28,705 nt of DNA from Bacillota bacterium. Lineage in GTDB: Bacteria > Bacillota > Clostridia > Lachnospirales > Lachnospiraceae. The translations under genes and the position numbers were made by a program. The stretch covers positions 1 to 28,705 of the forward strand of contig JAEYQV010000093.1 of the NCBI GenBank assembly GCA_023409835.1, written 5' to 3'. This document shows, piece by piece, positions 20,398 to 28,415 of the stretch. The notes under the pieces were generated by a model. It was not told the DNA's origin. It made no database searches and saw only the letters and a program-made list of their open reading frames with translations. Every line of letters begins with the position of its first letter. The first letter of the stretch is position 1.

Positions 20398-23241
20398 ATG
20401 TCAGATAGAAAAAACTATATCAGAATTAGGGGTGCGAGGGAGAATAACCTGAAGAACATTAATGTGGAGATCCCCAGGGATCAGTTTGTAGTCCTGACGG
20501 GACTCAGCGGTTCGGGAAAATCCTCTCTGGCATTCGATACAATCTATGCGGAGGGGCAGAGACGGTATATGGAATCTCTATCCTCGTATGCAAGGCAATT
20601 CTTGGGACAGATGGAGAAACCGAATGTTGAGAGCATTGAAGGATTGCCGCCGGCAATCTCGATTGATCAGAAATCTACGAACCGTAACCCCCGTTCCACG
20701 GTGGGGACTGTGACCGAGATTTATGATTACTACCGCCTTTTATATGCAAGGATTGGTGTGCCCCATTGCCCCAGCTGCGGTAAGGAGATCAAGCGGCAGT
20801 CGATAGATCAAATGGTGGACGAGATCATGAGCCTGCCTCAGGGAACCCGTATCCAGCTGCTTGCACCGGTGGTCCGCGGACGTAAGGGTGAGCATGCAAA
20901 GCTGTTTGAGCAGGCAAAGAGGAGCGGTTATGCCAGAGTCCGGGTAGATGGGAATCTCTATGAGCTTTCAGAAGAGATCAAGCTGGAGAAGAATAATAAG
21001 CATAATATAGAGATAATCGTGGACCGACTGGTAGTTAAGGAAGGAATCGAGAAAAGACTTACCGATTCCATTGAGAATGTATTAAAGCTTGCTGAGGGTC
21101 TGCTACAGGTGGATATCATCGACGGGGAGCTGTTAACCTTCAGCCAGAACTTCGCCTGTCCGGATTGCGGTATCAGCATTGAGGAGATTGAACCCAGGGT
21201 GTTCTCCTTCAACAATCCCTTTGGTGCCTGTCCCGAATGTCATGGGATCGGGATCAAGATGGAATTTGATGCAGAGCTTCTGATTCCATACCCAGAGAAG
21301 AGCCTGATTGACGGAGCAGTAGCAGCTCCCGGCTGGGCTTCGATCGTGGATAAGGGCAGCTATACCAGATGTATTATGGAGGCATTGGCTAAGGAATATA
21401 AATTCGATCTAAAAACTCCGTATCAGGAGCTTCCCGATGATATCAAGGATATGTTTATTAACGGTACGAAGGGGAAATCCGTGAAGGTGCATTATCGGGG
21501 GCAACGCGGAGAGGGTATCTATGACGTGGCCTTTGAAGGGTTGATCCGTAACATGGAGAGACGTTACCGGGAGACCGGCTCTGAAAACGTGAAGCAGGAA
21601 TATGAGTGCTATATGAGGACGACTCCCTGTAAGGAATGCAACGGTAAGAGACTGAAGAAGGAATCCCTGGCTGTAACCGTTGGAGATAAGAATATATCGG
21701 AGCTAACAGATTACTCCATCCGCGACCTGGTGGATTTTATGCAGAAGCTGCAGCTTACCTCCATGCAGCAGAAGATCGGTGAAATGATTTTAAAGGAAAT
21801 CAAAGCAAGACTTCATTTCCTGATTAGTGTCGGGTTGGATTATCTGACTCTTGCGAGAGCAGCCGGTTCGTTATCCGGCGGTGAATCCCAGAGAATACGT
21901 CTGGCAACCCAGATCGGATCAGGCTTGGTTGGTGTAGCTTATATCCTGGATGAACCGAGTATCGGACTGCATCAGCGGGATAACGATAAGCTATTGAAAG
22001 CCTTGAAGGACCTGAAGGATCTGGGAAACACCCTGATTGTAGTCGAGCATGATGAGGATACGATGTATGCAGCTGACTATATCGTCGACATCGGGCCCGG
22101 AGCCGGAGAACACGGAGGAGAGATTGTAGCGGAGGGTACTGTTTGGGATATCATGAAGGTGGAGGAATCCATAACCGGTGCTTATCTGAGCGGAAGAATT
22201 AAGATACCTGTCCCTACGGAAAGACGGAAGCCTACCGGGTATCTGTCCATTATCGGTGCGGCAGAGAATAATTTAAAGAATATAAACGTGGACATTCCGT
22301 TGGGAATCATGACCTGTATTACCGGGGTATCCGGATCCGGTAAGAGCTCTCTGGTAACCGAGATTCTATATAAAAGGCTGGCGAGGGATCTGAACCGCGC
22401 CCATGAAATCCCCGGGAAGCACCAGAAGATGATCGGAATTGATCAGCTGGATAAGGTAATCAACATTGACCAGTCTCCGATCGGAAGAACACCGAGATCC
22501 AATCCGGCAACCTATACGGGAGTATTTGACCTGATCCGCGACCTGTTCGCAGCAACTCCCGATGCGAAAATGAGAGGCTATTCGAAGGGACGCTTCAGCT
22601 TCAATATTAAGGGCGGACGCTGTGAGGCCTGCAGCGGAGATGGCATTATAAAGATTGAGATGAATTTCCTGCCGGATATCTATGTACCCTGTGAGGTATG
22701 CGGTGGTAAGAGATATAACCGTGAGACGCTGGAGGTACATTATAAAGGAAAAAGCATCTATGATGTCTTGAATATGACCGTAGAAGAAGCAGTCCGCTTC
22801 TTTGAGAATGTACCCTCCATCCGAAGAAAAATTGAGACTCTGAAGGATGTCGGCTTATCCTATCTAAGGCTTGGCCATCCTTCGACCTCTTTATCAGGTG
22901 GAGAGGCCCAGAGAATTAAGCTGGCTACGGAGCTCAGTAAGCGCAGTACCGGGAAGACAATCTATATTCTCGATGAGCCGACAACAGGACTCCATTTTGC
23001 CGATGTTCACAAGCTGATTGACATTATGAAGAAATTCACAGAGACAGGTAATACTGTGGTTGTTATTGAGCATAATCTGGATGTTATCAAGACGGCGGAC
23101 TATATCATTGATATCGGACCCGAGGGTGGCGATAAGGGTGGTACCATCATTGCGCAGGGCACACCGGAAGAGATAGCAGCAAATGAGAATTCCTATACCG
23201 GCATGTATGTGAAGAAATATCTGGAGCAACAGAATACATGA
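20398..23241 (+). CDS. uvrA: UvrABC excinuclease subunit A
   Basis: The 947-residue protein is a complete UvrA ABC-type ATPase. It has two P-loops, GLSGSGKS at 35-42 and GVSGSGKS at 643-650, and two ABC signatures (SLSGGESQRIRLA and SLSGGEAQRIKLA) with DEP Walker B motifs. Cys clusters are visible at CPSCG (from 124), CPDCG/CPECH and, in the second half, CEACSGDG/CEVCGGKRYN; the last forms the DNA-contacting zinc module. UvrA dimers find bulky lesions and load UvrB. The ribosome site AGGTGGAG is upstream of ATG. No terminator separates it from uvrB, so both are likely under the same SOS-type promoter. Confidence 0.97.
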   Translation: MSDRKNYIRIRGARENNLKNINVEIPRDQFVVLTGLSGSGKSSLAFDTIYAEGQRRYMESLSSYARQFLGQMEKPNVESIEGLPPAISIDQKSTNRNPRSTVGTVTEIYDYYRLLYARIGVPHCPSCGKEIKRQSIDQMVDEIMSLPQGTRIQLLAPVVRGRKGEHAKLFEQAKRSGYARVRVDGNLYELSEEIKLEKNNKHNIEIIVDRLVVKEGIEKRLTDSIENVLKLAEGLLQVDIIDGELLTFSQNFACPDCGISIEEIEPRVFSFNNPFGACPECHGIGIKMEFDAELLIPYPEKSLIDGAVAAPGWASIVDKGSYTRCIMEALAKEYKFDLKTPYQELPDDIKDMFINGTKGKSVKVHYRGQRGEGIYDVAFEGLIRNMERRYRETGSENVKQEYECYMRTTPCKECNGKRLKKESLAVTVGDKNISELTDYSIRDLVDFMQKLQLTSMQQKIGEMILKEIKARLHFLISVGLDYLTLARAAGSLSGGESQRIRLATQIGSGLVGVAYILDEPSIGLHQRDNDKLLKALKDLKDLGNTLIVVEHDEDTMYAADYIVDIGPGAGEHGGEIVAEGTVWDIMKVEESITGAYLSGRIKIPVPTERRKPTGYLSIIGAAENNLKNINVDIPLGIMTCITGVSGSGKSSLVTEILYKRLARDLNRAHEIPGKHQKMIGIDQLDKVINIDQSPIGRTPRSNPATYTGVFDLIRDLFAATPDAKMRGYSKGRFSFNIKGGRCEACSGDGIIKIEMNFLPDIYVPCEVCGGKRYNRETLEVHYKGKSIYDVLNMTVEEAVRFFENVPSIRRKIETLKDVGLSYLRLGHPSTSLSGGEAQRIKLATELSKRSTGKTIYILDEPTTGLHFADVHKLIDIMKKFTETGNTVVVIEHNLDVIKTADYIIDIGPEGGDKGGTIIAQGTPEEIAANENSYTGMYVKKYLEQQNT

Positions 23242-23299
23242 TGGAATGAAAGCTAACGGCTACAGGATGAATAGGATGAGTTTACGAGTGGAGGGACCT

Positions 23300-23881
23300 A
23301 TGGAGAGTAATTTCTTTGCTATGATATCAAGGATGAAATTCATTGAACGGTGGGCTCTGATGCGCAATTCCAGGCAGGAGAATATCAGTGAGCATTCTCT
23401 GGAGGTCAGTATTCTGGCACATGCATTGGCAATTATAAGCAACGAGCGGCTGGGAAACCGGCTGAATGCGGAGAAGGCGGCTCTGATTGGGATATATCAT
23501 GATGCTACGGAGATCATCACCGGTGATATGCCAACCCCGATCAAGTATTTTAATAAGAATATTCAGGGAGCCTTTAAGGAAGTCGAACAGGTTGCAGCAG
23601 ACAGACTGCTGAAGCTGCTTCCGGAGGACATCCGCGGCAGCTACGAAGAGATCTTTCTTCCGAAGGAAGAGGATGCCTTTCTCTGGAAGTTGGTGAAGGC
23701 GGCAGATAAGCTGTCTGCCTTAATTAAATGTATAGAAGAGGGTAAGGCGGGAAATAAGGAGTTTATCAGTGCTGAGAAATCCATAAGGGAACATTTGATG
23801 AACATGAAGCTGCAGGAGGTAGAAATTTTCCTCGAAGAATTCCTCCCGGCTTATTATAAGACACTGGACGAGTTAAATTAA
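23300..23881 (+). CDS. yfbR: YfbR-like 5'-deoxynucleotidase (HD domain)
   Basis: The 193-residue protein follows the E. coli YfbR sequence layout with conserved residues shifted by one: Arg17-Trp18, His32 (SEHSLEV), His67-Asp68 (YHDATEIITGD), Glu71 and Asp136. The family removes phosphate from deoxyribonucleoside 5'-monophosphates with a divalent metal, helping to balance dNTP pools. The frame opens at 23246, four bases after uvrA, but ATG 23300 with GGAGGG just upstream matches the family start and was chosen. Probably the third gene of the uvrB-uvrA transcript; the function would fit DNA repair and nucleotide recycling. Confidence 0.9.
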   Translation: MESNFFAMISRMKFIERWALMRNSRQENISEHSLEVSILAHALAIISNERLGNRLNAEKAALIGIYHDATEIITGDMPTPIKYFNKNIQGAFKEVEQVAADRLLKLLPEDIRGSYEEIFLPKEEDAFLWKLVKAADKLSALIKCIEEGKAGNKEFISAEKSIREHLMNMKLQEVEIFLEEFLPAYYKTLDELN

Positions 23882-23978
23882 TCCTATGGCATGCAACCAA
23901 TGGTTTACAAGACTGTCAGCTTGGGTTGGTAGAGGAATTCTTTTGTCTGGGCTATGATTATTCTGAGGTGATAAAAGA

Positions 23979-24656
23979 ATGAAATTTCAGGATAAAATTC
24001 AAACGATACGAAAAAACAAAGGTTTATCTCAGGAGGAACTGGCAGAAATCGTTGGGGTATCCAGGCAGGCGATTGCCAAATGGGAAGCAGGTCAGAGCTA
24101 TCCGGATGTGGATAATCTGATCATCTTAAGCAATTATTTCATGATCAGCATCGACAGCTTATTAAAGTCAGAGGAGGATGACTGCAGCGCTTTTCCGAGG
24201 AATACCATGCATACCCTTACAAAGGATATGGTGAGCTTCCTCTGCCGTGCCAAGAAGAGCACTTACGCTGCCCATGGTGCTGAGGTCAGTCCCTCCAGAC
24301 CGAATTCCCATGACCTGACCTTTCAGGAGGGGGATTATACATACTATGATACCTATTTGGGCGGGGAGAGATTTAGCGGTGAGGAAGCCGTATGGAAGCT
24401 AGGCCAGCCGATCTGGGCAATGAACTACAGCGGACGGGTGCTGGGAGAAGGTTTTAGCGGAGATTTTCTAAAAGAAGCGCTTTACCTGGTGCCGGAGGAT
24501 TGTCCTTTCCGAGGACCCTTTCTATATCAGAACGGGGATTACTCCTATCATTGTATTGTAAACGGTGATGTCGATTGGTTTCAGGGGTATGAGGAGATAT
24601 TTCTGTTAAAGCAGAAGGTATATGAATGTTATTTTCATGGAGTCAGTGTGAGTTAA
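23979..24656 (+). CDS. XRE-family regulator with C-terminal DUF5680 domain
   Basis: The 225-residue protein has an N-terminal Cro/CI-type helix-turn-helix (residues 5-62; LSQEELAEIVGVSRQAIAKWE is the recognition core). A DUF5680-type domain at about 75-215 is marked by the FLCRAKKSTYA motif, the YYDTYLGGERFSGEE motif and PIWAMNYSGRV. The DUF5680 domain is common in Firmicutes, alone or after an HTH, and has no known ligand. GAGGTG lies ahead of the ATG. A stretch with TATGAT at 23953 may be its -10. It ends at the start of the repeated hairpin region; its stop codon is inside the first small hairpin. Confidence 0.88.
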   Translation: MKFQDKIQTIRKNKGLSQEELAEIVGVSRQAIAKWEAGQSYPDVDNLIILSNYFMISIDSLLKSEEDDCSAFPRNTMHTLTKDMVSFLCRAKKSTYAAHGAEVSPSRPNSHDLTFQEGDYTYYDTYLGGERFSGEEAVWKLGQPIWAMNYSGRVLGEGFSGDFLKEALYLVPEDCPFRGPFLYQNGDYSYHCIVNGDVDWFQGYEEIFLLKQKVYECYFHGVSVS

Positions 24657-24930
24657 AGCGTCTCACACAGGAAGAATTCTAAGAATGATAATCCGAAAGT
24701 GTTAAGAAGAGCATTTAACACTTGGAATTTCATTCTTGAATTCTTCCGGGATTAATAGTATATGTTAATGTGAGGTAGGGCACTCACGTGGGATAAAGCG
24801 TCGCACACGGGAAGAATACTAAGAATAATAATCCGAAAGTGTTAAAAAAGCATTTAACACTTGGAATTTCATTCTTGAATTCTTCCGGGATTTATAAAAA
24901 GTGTTGGTAGTGTAAGATTAGGCGTTTCAC
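24646..24930. repeat. Tandem structured repeat: two 140-bp units of short plus long hairpin, with a third partial unit
   Basis: Each unit begins with a short stem (GTGTGAG/CTCACAC around TTAAAGCGT in unit 1; degenerate in units 2 and 3) and continues with a long hairpin at 24670-24747 and 24810-24886. The long right arms are identical over 33 bases; the left arms differ by two substitutions. The period is 140 bp. The third unit has only the short stem (GTGTAA/TTTCAC near 24910-24930). It fills the gap between the DUF5680 and AlkZ-related genes, overlapping the former's last codons. No T-run follows the hairpins. Confidence 0.85.
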
Positions 24931-24954
24931 GCGGGGATCAGGAGAACAAACAGT

Positions 24955-25677
24955 ATGGTTACGATTGAGGGCAAGTGGAGAATGGAAGGCTTAGACCGGG
25001 AGGATTCGAATCGAATCAAGACGAGCAGCGAACTCTCTGAGGTGATTGAGGAGCTTGGCTTCCTACCATTATTTAAGAATAATATTAGCGGTTTCTCCGT
25101 CGAGGAAATGACGGCAGCTGATTGCTGGTGGGCCGGTACTCCGGAGGAGGATCCCTGGGAATGGCGGGAGGTCATAGCCAATGAAGGCAGAATTGCATAT
25201 GGCAAGTTTTTCTGTAACCGCGCCGGTTTTATCTCCAGGGAGTGGTTCCCTTATTTTGCGGCATACCGTAGAGATGGGTATGATTTTGACAGTAGGTATG
25301 AGGACGGACTGGCAAGCCGTAAGCATAAGAAGCTGATGGACCTTCTGGAGTTATCAGCATCCATGCCCTCCTATGAATTGAAGAAGTACGCCGGCTTCTG
25401 TAAAGAGGGAGAGACCGGTTTTGAAGGTACTGTAACAGCCCTGCAGATGCAGACCTATATTATAGTTAATGGCTTCCACAGGAGGCGTAACCGCAGAAAT
25501 GAAGAATATGGCTGGTCCGTGGCGGAATACGCCTTAAGCGAGAGACGATTCGGAGAAGAGTATGTCCGTTCTGCATATGGAATGGGCACAGCCGAAGCGA
25601 AGTGCAGGATTATGGCAAGGCTTCAGAAGAATTTTCCTCATGCTTCGGAGCTGGAAGCGGAGAAATTAATAAGATAA
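24955..25677 (+). CDS. AlkZ-related (YcaQ-like) family protein
   Basis: The 240-residue protein contains the blocks EELGFLPLFKNNISGFSVEE, DPWEWR, YGKFFCNRAGFIS, WFPYFAAYRRDGYDFD and FEGTVTALQMQTYI. From memory these blocks belong to a widespread Firmicute family annotated as AlkZ-related. AlkZ/YcaQ proteins are winged-helix DNA glycosylases that unhook interstrand crosslinks. This shorter relative has no shown activity and I cannot see the catalytic QxQ motif with certainty, though QMQ occurs in LQMQTYI. AGGAG lies 10 bases before the ATG. A terminator follows. It comes directly after the tandem hairpin repeats. Confidence 0.65.
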   Translation: MVTIEGKWRMEGLDREDSNRIKTSSELSEVIEELGFLPLFKNNISGFSVEEMTAADCWWAGTPEEDPWEWREVIANEGRIAYGKFFCNRAGFISREWFPYFAAYRRDGYDFDSRYEDGLASRKHKKLMDLLELSASMPSYELKKYAGFCKEGETGFEGTVTALQMQTYIIVNGFHRRRNRRNEEYGWSVAEYALSERRFGEEYVRSAYGMGTAEAKCRIMARLQKNFPHASELEAEKLIR

Positions 25678-25689
25678 AGCAGCAAGTAG

Positions 25690-25728
25690 AAGGTATCACC
25701 GGCCGGAGGGCTGTAGGGTACCTTTTTT
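25690..25728 (+). terminator. Intrinsic terminator after the AlkZ-related gene
   Basis: AAGGTA at 25690-25695 pairs with TACCTT at 25719-25724, with an inner CCGG/CCGG helix, and a T6 run overlaps the end of the stem. Confidence 0.7.
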
Positions 25729-25754
25729 CATATCCGGATTGTCACGAAAGACTC

Positions 25755-25795
25755 AACAGAGGTAGATTCTTACTTAGCTATTGCCTATCTCTGTT
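25755..25795. promoter_or_regulatory. Inverted repeat overlapping the -35 of the secreted protein gene
   Basis: AACAGAGGTAG at 25755-25765 and CTATCTCTGTT at 25785-25795 are reverse complements but for one base, with centres 30 bp apart. The right half covers the -35 hexamer, so it could be an operator, or a hairpin in DNA. Confidence 0.5.
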
Positions 25796-25809
25796 AAAAA
25801 GAATATAAT
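25781..25809 (+). promoter_or_regulatory. SigA promoter of the secreted protein gene
   Basis: TTGCCT at 25781-25786 and TATAAT at 25804-25809 are spaced 17 bp. The start codon is 58 bp downstream of the -10. Confidence 0.8.
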
Positions 25810-25866
25810 TAGGATATCAGATACTCATACATTAACTCGTTTTTTGGCAGAAAGAAGGGAAGACGA

Positions 25867-27054
25867 TTGATACATAATTCAGAATGTAATAAGAAAAAAG
25901 ATAGACTTTCCGTCAGAAGGATAGGAAAGAACATACTTTTGCTTGCTGTCATCGCTTTTAAGGCAGCAGGAGGTCTTAACATAGCGAAAGCAAGCACGGT
26001 CGTTACGCCTCTGATAAATCAGGTTGTTGTTACACCGAATTATCTTGAGGAGACAGTGACAGTTACACCGGGAAGCGGAAACAGCACGAAGTTTTATATC
26101 AGCAAGGATGGTATGAAGTCCTGGGAAATGATAGAGCCTGCGGGTACTGTGGACATATCAACACTATTGTCTGCGAAGGAAGTTCTGCTTTACTTTAAGG
26201 GGAATAAGGATCCCATACCATCAAAGCTCACAATTCCGGCGCAGGATTCCAGTCTCAAAGCCACCTATTCTGTCTTAAACGGAGAGGGCAGAATCATGCT
26301 GAGCGGAACGACGCTTCCGGTGGAATACAGAAAGGGTGCAAACGGATCCTGGAAGCAATTGCTCACTAATGATAAGACATTAATAACCACTCCATTTGAG
26401 ACCTATGGCGTAACCTTATATTTTCGGATATTGGCAACGCCGACAAACCGAGCGGGTAAAATAATATCTGTGAAGGTATCCAAGAAGCCCTCAGCGCCCA
26501 ATGTGAAGCTGGATGGTGGCAAGCTGTATCTATCCGGACTAAAGCCGGGTGAGCCTCAATACCGGGTTGGCGACAGTATGATATGGTTAGACTTTAACCC
26601 TTCCGATACGAAGCTTAAGACGATTGATTTAAAGGACTTATTAGCACCGACAGCAAACGCAAATACACCGATTCCGGCCGGAACGATAGAATTAAGGACG
26701 AAACCCAAAACAGATAAAGTGGCGTCATATATTAGAGTGATCGACGTACCACTGCAACCGACCGTTCCGGATACGATTACCATTACCGGTTCAACACTGA
26801 CCGTTCAGGACAGTAACAAAAAGAAGGCTTATGAATATACAAGGGTATCCGGAACCTCTACCCTTAATATTAAGACTGCCAAATGGATTTCCTTTACCTC
26901 GGCGAAGCCTGCGGTCATTAAGGGTGCAGCAATAGGAGATAGGGTATATGTCCGAGCGAAAAGCTATACGGATTCAACATCGAGACAGCTTGTCCTAGCC
27001 TCGACCTATAAAGAGCTGACAATAACCTCTATTTCGCCCGCGCCGGTCCGTTAA
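25867..27054 (+). CDS. Secreted protein of unknown function with beta-rich repeats
   Basis: The 395-residue product starts at TTG 25867, with AAGAAGGGA six bases upstream; no in-frame ATG occurs before the signal peptide. A basic N-region (RLSVRRIGKN) leads a hydrophobic core and a likely cleavage after AKA (about residue 43). The mature part is Thr/Ser/Lys-rich with short strand-like stretches. Repeated motifs such as FYISKDGMKSWEM, VEYRKGANGSWKQL, PQYRVGDSMIWLDF and YEYTRVSG suggest about four tandem Ig-like or fibronectin-like modules of 85 residues, each with a Y-x-W pattern. No LPxTG or surface-layer motif is seen. I do not recognise the family; it resembles proteins with several W-containing beta-modules in clostridial cell envelopes. 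Confidence 0.75.
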   Translation: MIHNSECNKKKDRLSVRRIGKNILLLAVIAFKAAGGLNIAKASTVVTPLINQVVVTPNYLEETVTVTPGSGNSTKFYISKDGMKSWEMIEPAGTVDISTLLSAKEVLLYFKGNKDPIPSKLTIPAQDSSLKATYSVLNGEGRIMLSGTTLPVEYRKGANGSWKQLLTNDKTLITTPFETYGVTLYFRILATPTNRAGKIISVKVSKKPSAPNVKLDGGKLYLSGLKPGEPQYRVGDSMIWLDFNPSDTKLKTIDLKDLLAPTANANTPIPAGTIELRTKPKTDKVASYIRVIDVPLQPTVPDTITITGSTLTVQDSNKKKAYEYTRVSGTSTLNIKTAKWISFTSAKPAVIKGAAIGDRVYVRAKSYTDSTSRQLVLASTYKELTITSISPAPVR

Positions 27055-27084
27055 ATAATAATGTTTTAGAATCAAGTGTATCAG

Positions 27085-27116
27085 GATGCCCGCATAGGAT
27101 TGTGCGGGCATCTTTT
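27085..27116 (+). terminator. Terminator after the secreted protein gene
   Basis: The perfect 10-bp stem GATGCCCGCA/TGCGGGCATC (27085-27094 and 27103-27112) is followed by TTTT. A second, longer hairpin lies immediately downstream at 27123-27152. Confidence 0.88.
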
Positions 27117-27122
27117 CATGTA

Positions 27123-27152
27123 CAGTGTGGTCCGCCTTCGCCGGACACACTG
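27123..27152. other. Second stem-loop, CAGTGTG/CACACTG
   Basis: CAGTGTG and TCCG pair with CGGA and CACACTG around a GCCTTCGC core, with one extra base. There is no T-run. It may back up the terminator or be an unrelated repeat. The remaining bases to 27283 show no feature. Confidence 0.5.
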
Positions 27153-27283
27153 GCCGATTGGTATTCTCATTGCTTTTATCCATTGTAAATCCCGCTAGTG
27201 TTGAAGAGCAGCACAAGGAATCAGGAGTTTTCAGCTACCTCTAGTTGACGGCTTTAGGATAGTAAGTGAGAATTCTCGACTAT

Positions 27284-27445
27284 TCAAATACCGAGTAGTT
27301 TATCGGCATGCTTATGCTTATAAGCGATTAATACAATATCCTCATGAGTGTTGGTGCTTATGGTTTTCTCCAGCGAAGTTATATTCCTCAGGTCCTCCTC
27401 CGATACATCAGCAAAATCATACTCCTTATAACTTTTTTTATCCAT
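27284..27445 (-). CDS. Small acidic protein of unknown function
   Basis: The 53-residue protein MDKKSYKEYDFADVSEEDLR... has an acidic N-terminal half and a central HEDIVLIAYK block. It has no signal, membrane helix or Cys. I do not recognise a family, but the composition and the hydrophobic-acidic pattern look like a real small globular protein. The start is uncertain: ATG 27445, ATG 27457 (57 residues) and TTG 27487 are in frame. AAAGG lies 13 bases before 27445 and only one base before 27457, so neither is ideal. A CATAAT -10 candidate lies at about 27504. It stands alone between plus-strand genes. Confidence 0.55.
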   Translation of the reverse strand: MDKKSYKEYDFADVSEEDLRNITSLEKTISTNTHEDIVLIAYKHKHADKLLGI

Positions 27446-27631
27446 ACGGATTACCATACCTTTCTTCTTGATTTGCTTACTGTGCAACGATGCTTATAAG
27501 TCTATTATGACAAAATGAATGACAGTCCTTTCACCTTGCAAGCTATAGACTCCGGTCTCTTATGACAGCTAGTATTACCGTGAAAGGGCAGGTTATTCAC
27601 TTAGATAGGCGCATATCACAGAAAACATGAA

Positions 27632-27637
27632 TATAAT
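27632..27637 (+). promoter_or_regulatory. Possible -10 of the ferritin-like gene
   Basis: TATAAT at 27632-27637 lies 31 bp before the start codon, but no matching -35 is seen. Upstream, CCTTTCAC (27527-27534) and GTGAAAGG (27580-27587) form an 8-bp inverted repeat of unknown meaning. Confidence 0.4.
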
Positions 27638-27668
27638 GAAGTGCAATTACTTTATAGGAGTAGAATTT

Positions 27669-28148
27669 ATGAACTATAACTACCAGAATCAAAGGCAAAT
27701 GATGGATGATAATATGGATCAGATGCGGATGAACCGTGGAACCTATGGCTCGGATATGATGTTAGCAGATGATATTGCAAAAGCAATCGTTGGAGAAGTT
27801 CAGGCCTACTATTTTTATGAGACGTTAGCAAATATGGCTCCGAATGCTGAGGATATGCAGATAATAAAGAGCATTCAGGAGGATGAGGCAAAGCATTTTC
27901 AATGGTTCAGTACAATTCTTAAAAGAATGGGAAGAGAACTACCGAGAGTTCCGGCAGGTGAACAGCCAACAGATTTTGAAGAGGGTGTGAAAAGTGCAAT
28001 CCGGGATGAATTAACCGCAAATGAGTTCTATCTGGATATCTCCCATCGAGCTATTGATCCTGACATTAAGATGACCTTCCTGTATGCCTCACAGGATGAA
28101 CAAAGACATGCTACCTGGTTGACGAATATCTTAATCAGTCTGCTATAG
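27669..28148 (+). CDS. Ferritin-like di-iron protein with Met/Gln-rich N-terminus
   Basis: The 159-residue protein has a four-helix di-iron pattern in the main helices: Glu43 (VGEVQAYYFYE), Glu73-x-x-His76 (EDEAKH), Glu114 or Glu119 (RDELTANEFY) and Glu144-x-x-His147 (QDEQRH). It lacks a rubredoxin domain. The first 31 residues are rich in Met, Asn, Gln and Asp (YNYQNQRQMMDDNMDQMRM), which is odd for a cytoplasmic ferritin-like protein and recalls spore-coat or metal-binding tails. GGAG in TATAGGAGTAG precedes ATG 27669; the upstream ATG 27627 lacks a site. Relatives are annotated only as ferritin-like or rubrerythrin-type; iron oxidation or peroxide reduction is inference. Confidence 0.82.
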   Translation: MNYNYQNQRQMMDDNMDQMRMNRGTYGSDMMLADDIAKAIVGEVQAYYFYETLANMAPNAEDMQIIKSIQEDEAKHFQWFSTILKRMGRELPRVPAGEQPTDFEEGVKSAIRDELTANEFYLDISHRAIDPDIKMTFLYASQDEQRHATWLTNILISLL

Positions 28149-28197
28149 TCGAATTCATTAACGATATGATATGACTTACTAATAAATAAAATAATAA

Positions 28198-28262
28198 ACA
28201 GACTAATAAAACAAACTATTAAAATAAACGAGTAAAACAAACGAGTAAAACAAACGAATAAA
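28198..28262. repeat. Five 13-bp tandem repeats, ACAAACGAGTAAA type
   Basis: Units begin at 28198, 28211, 28224, 28237 and 28250: ACAGACTAATAAA, ACAAACTATTAAA, ATAAACGAGTAAA, ACAAACGAGTAAA and ACAAACGAATAAA. A sixth, degenerate unit follows. It is A-rich, non-coding and lies in the gene-free interval 28149-28415. Confidence 0.85.
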
Positions 28263-28307
28263 ACAAATAGGTTAGTATCAGACAAACCGTCAAGACATTA
28301 TGAGCCT

Positions 28308-28355
28308 TGCCATACGTATAAGTGAAATATGATGAATTCACTCATGCGTATGGCA
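28308..28355. terminator. Hairpin, possible terminator between convergent genes
   Basis: TGCCATACG and AGTGAA (28308-28326) pair with TTCACT and CGTATGGCA (28337-28355) around an ATATGATGAA loop. No clear T-run follows on either strand, so termination is plausible but unproven. It sits between the convergent ferritin-like and EamA genes. Confidence 0.5.
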
Positions 28356-28415
28356 TCCTTATATTGGTCGGCAGTTTTCTTATAGTTTTATAAGCTTTAT
28401 AAAAAGAACTTGAAC

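Noticed and set aside
26995..27216. Minus-strand ORF across the terminator of the secreted protein gene
   Set aside because: It spans a perfect terminator and a second hairpin, and has no ribosome site or domain.
28198..28275. CRISPR array or replication iterons
   Set aside because: The units are contiguous 13-mers without spacers, and no replication gene or origin feature is nearby.
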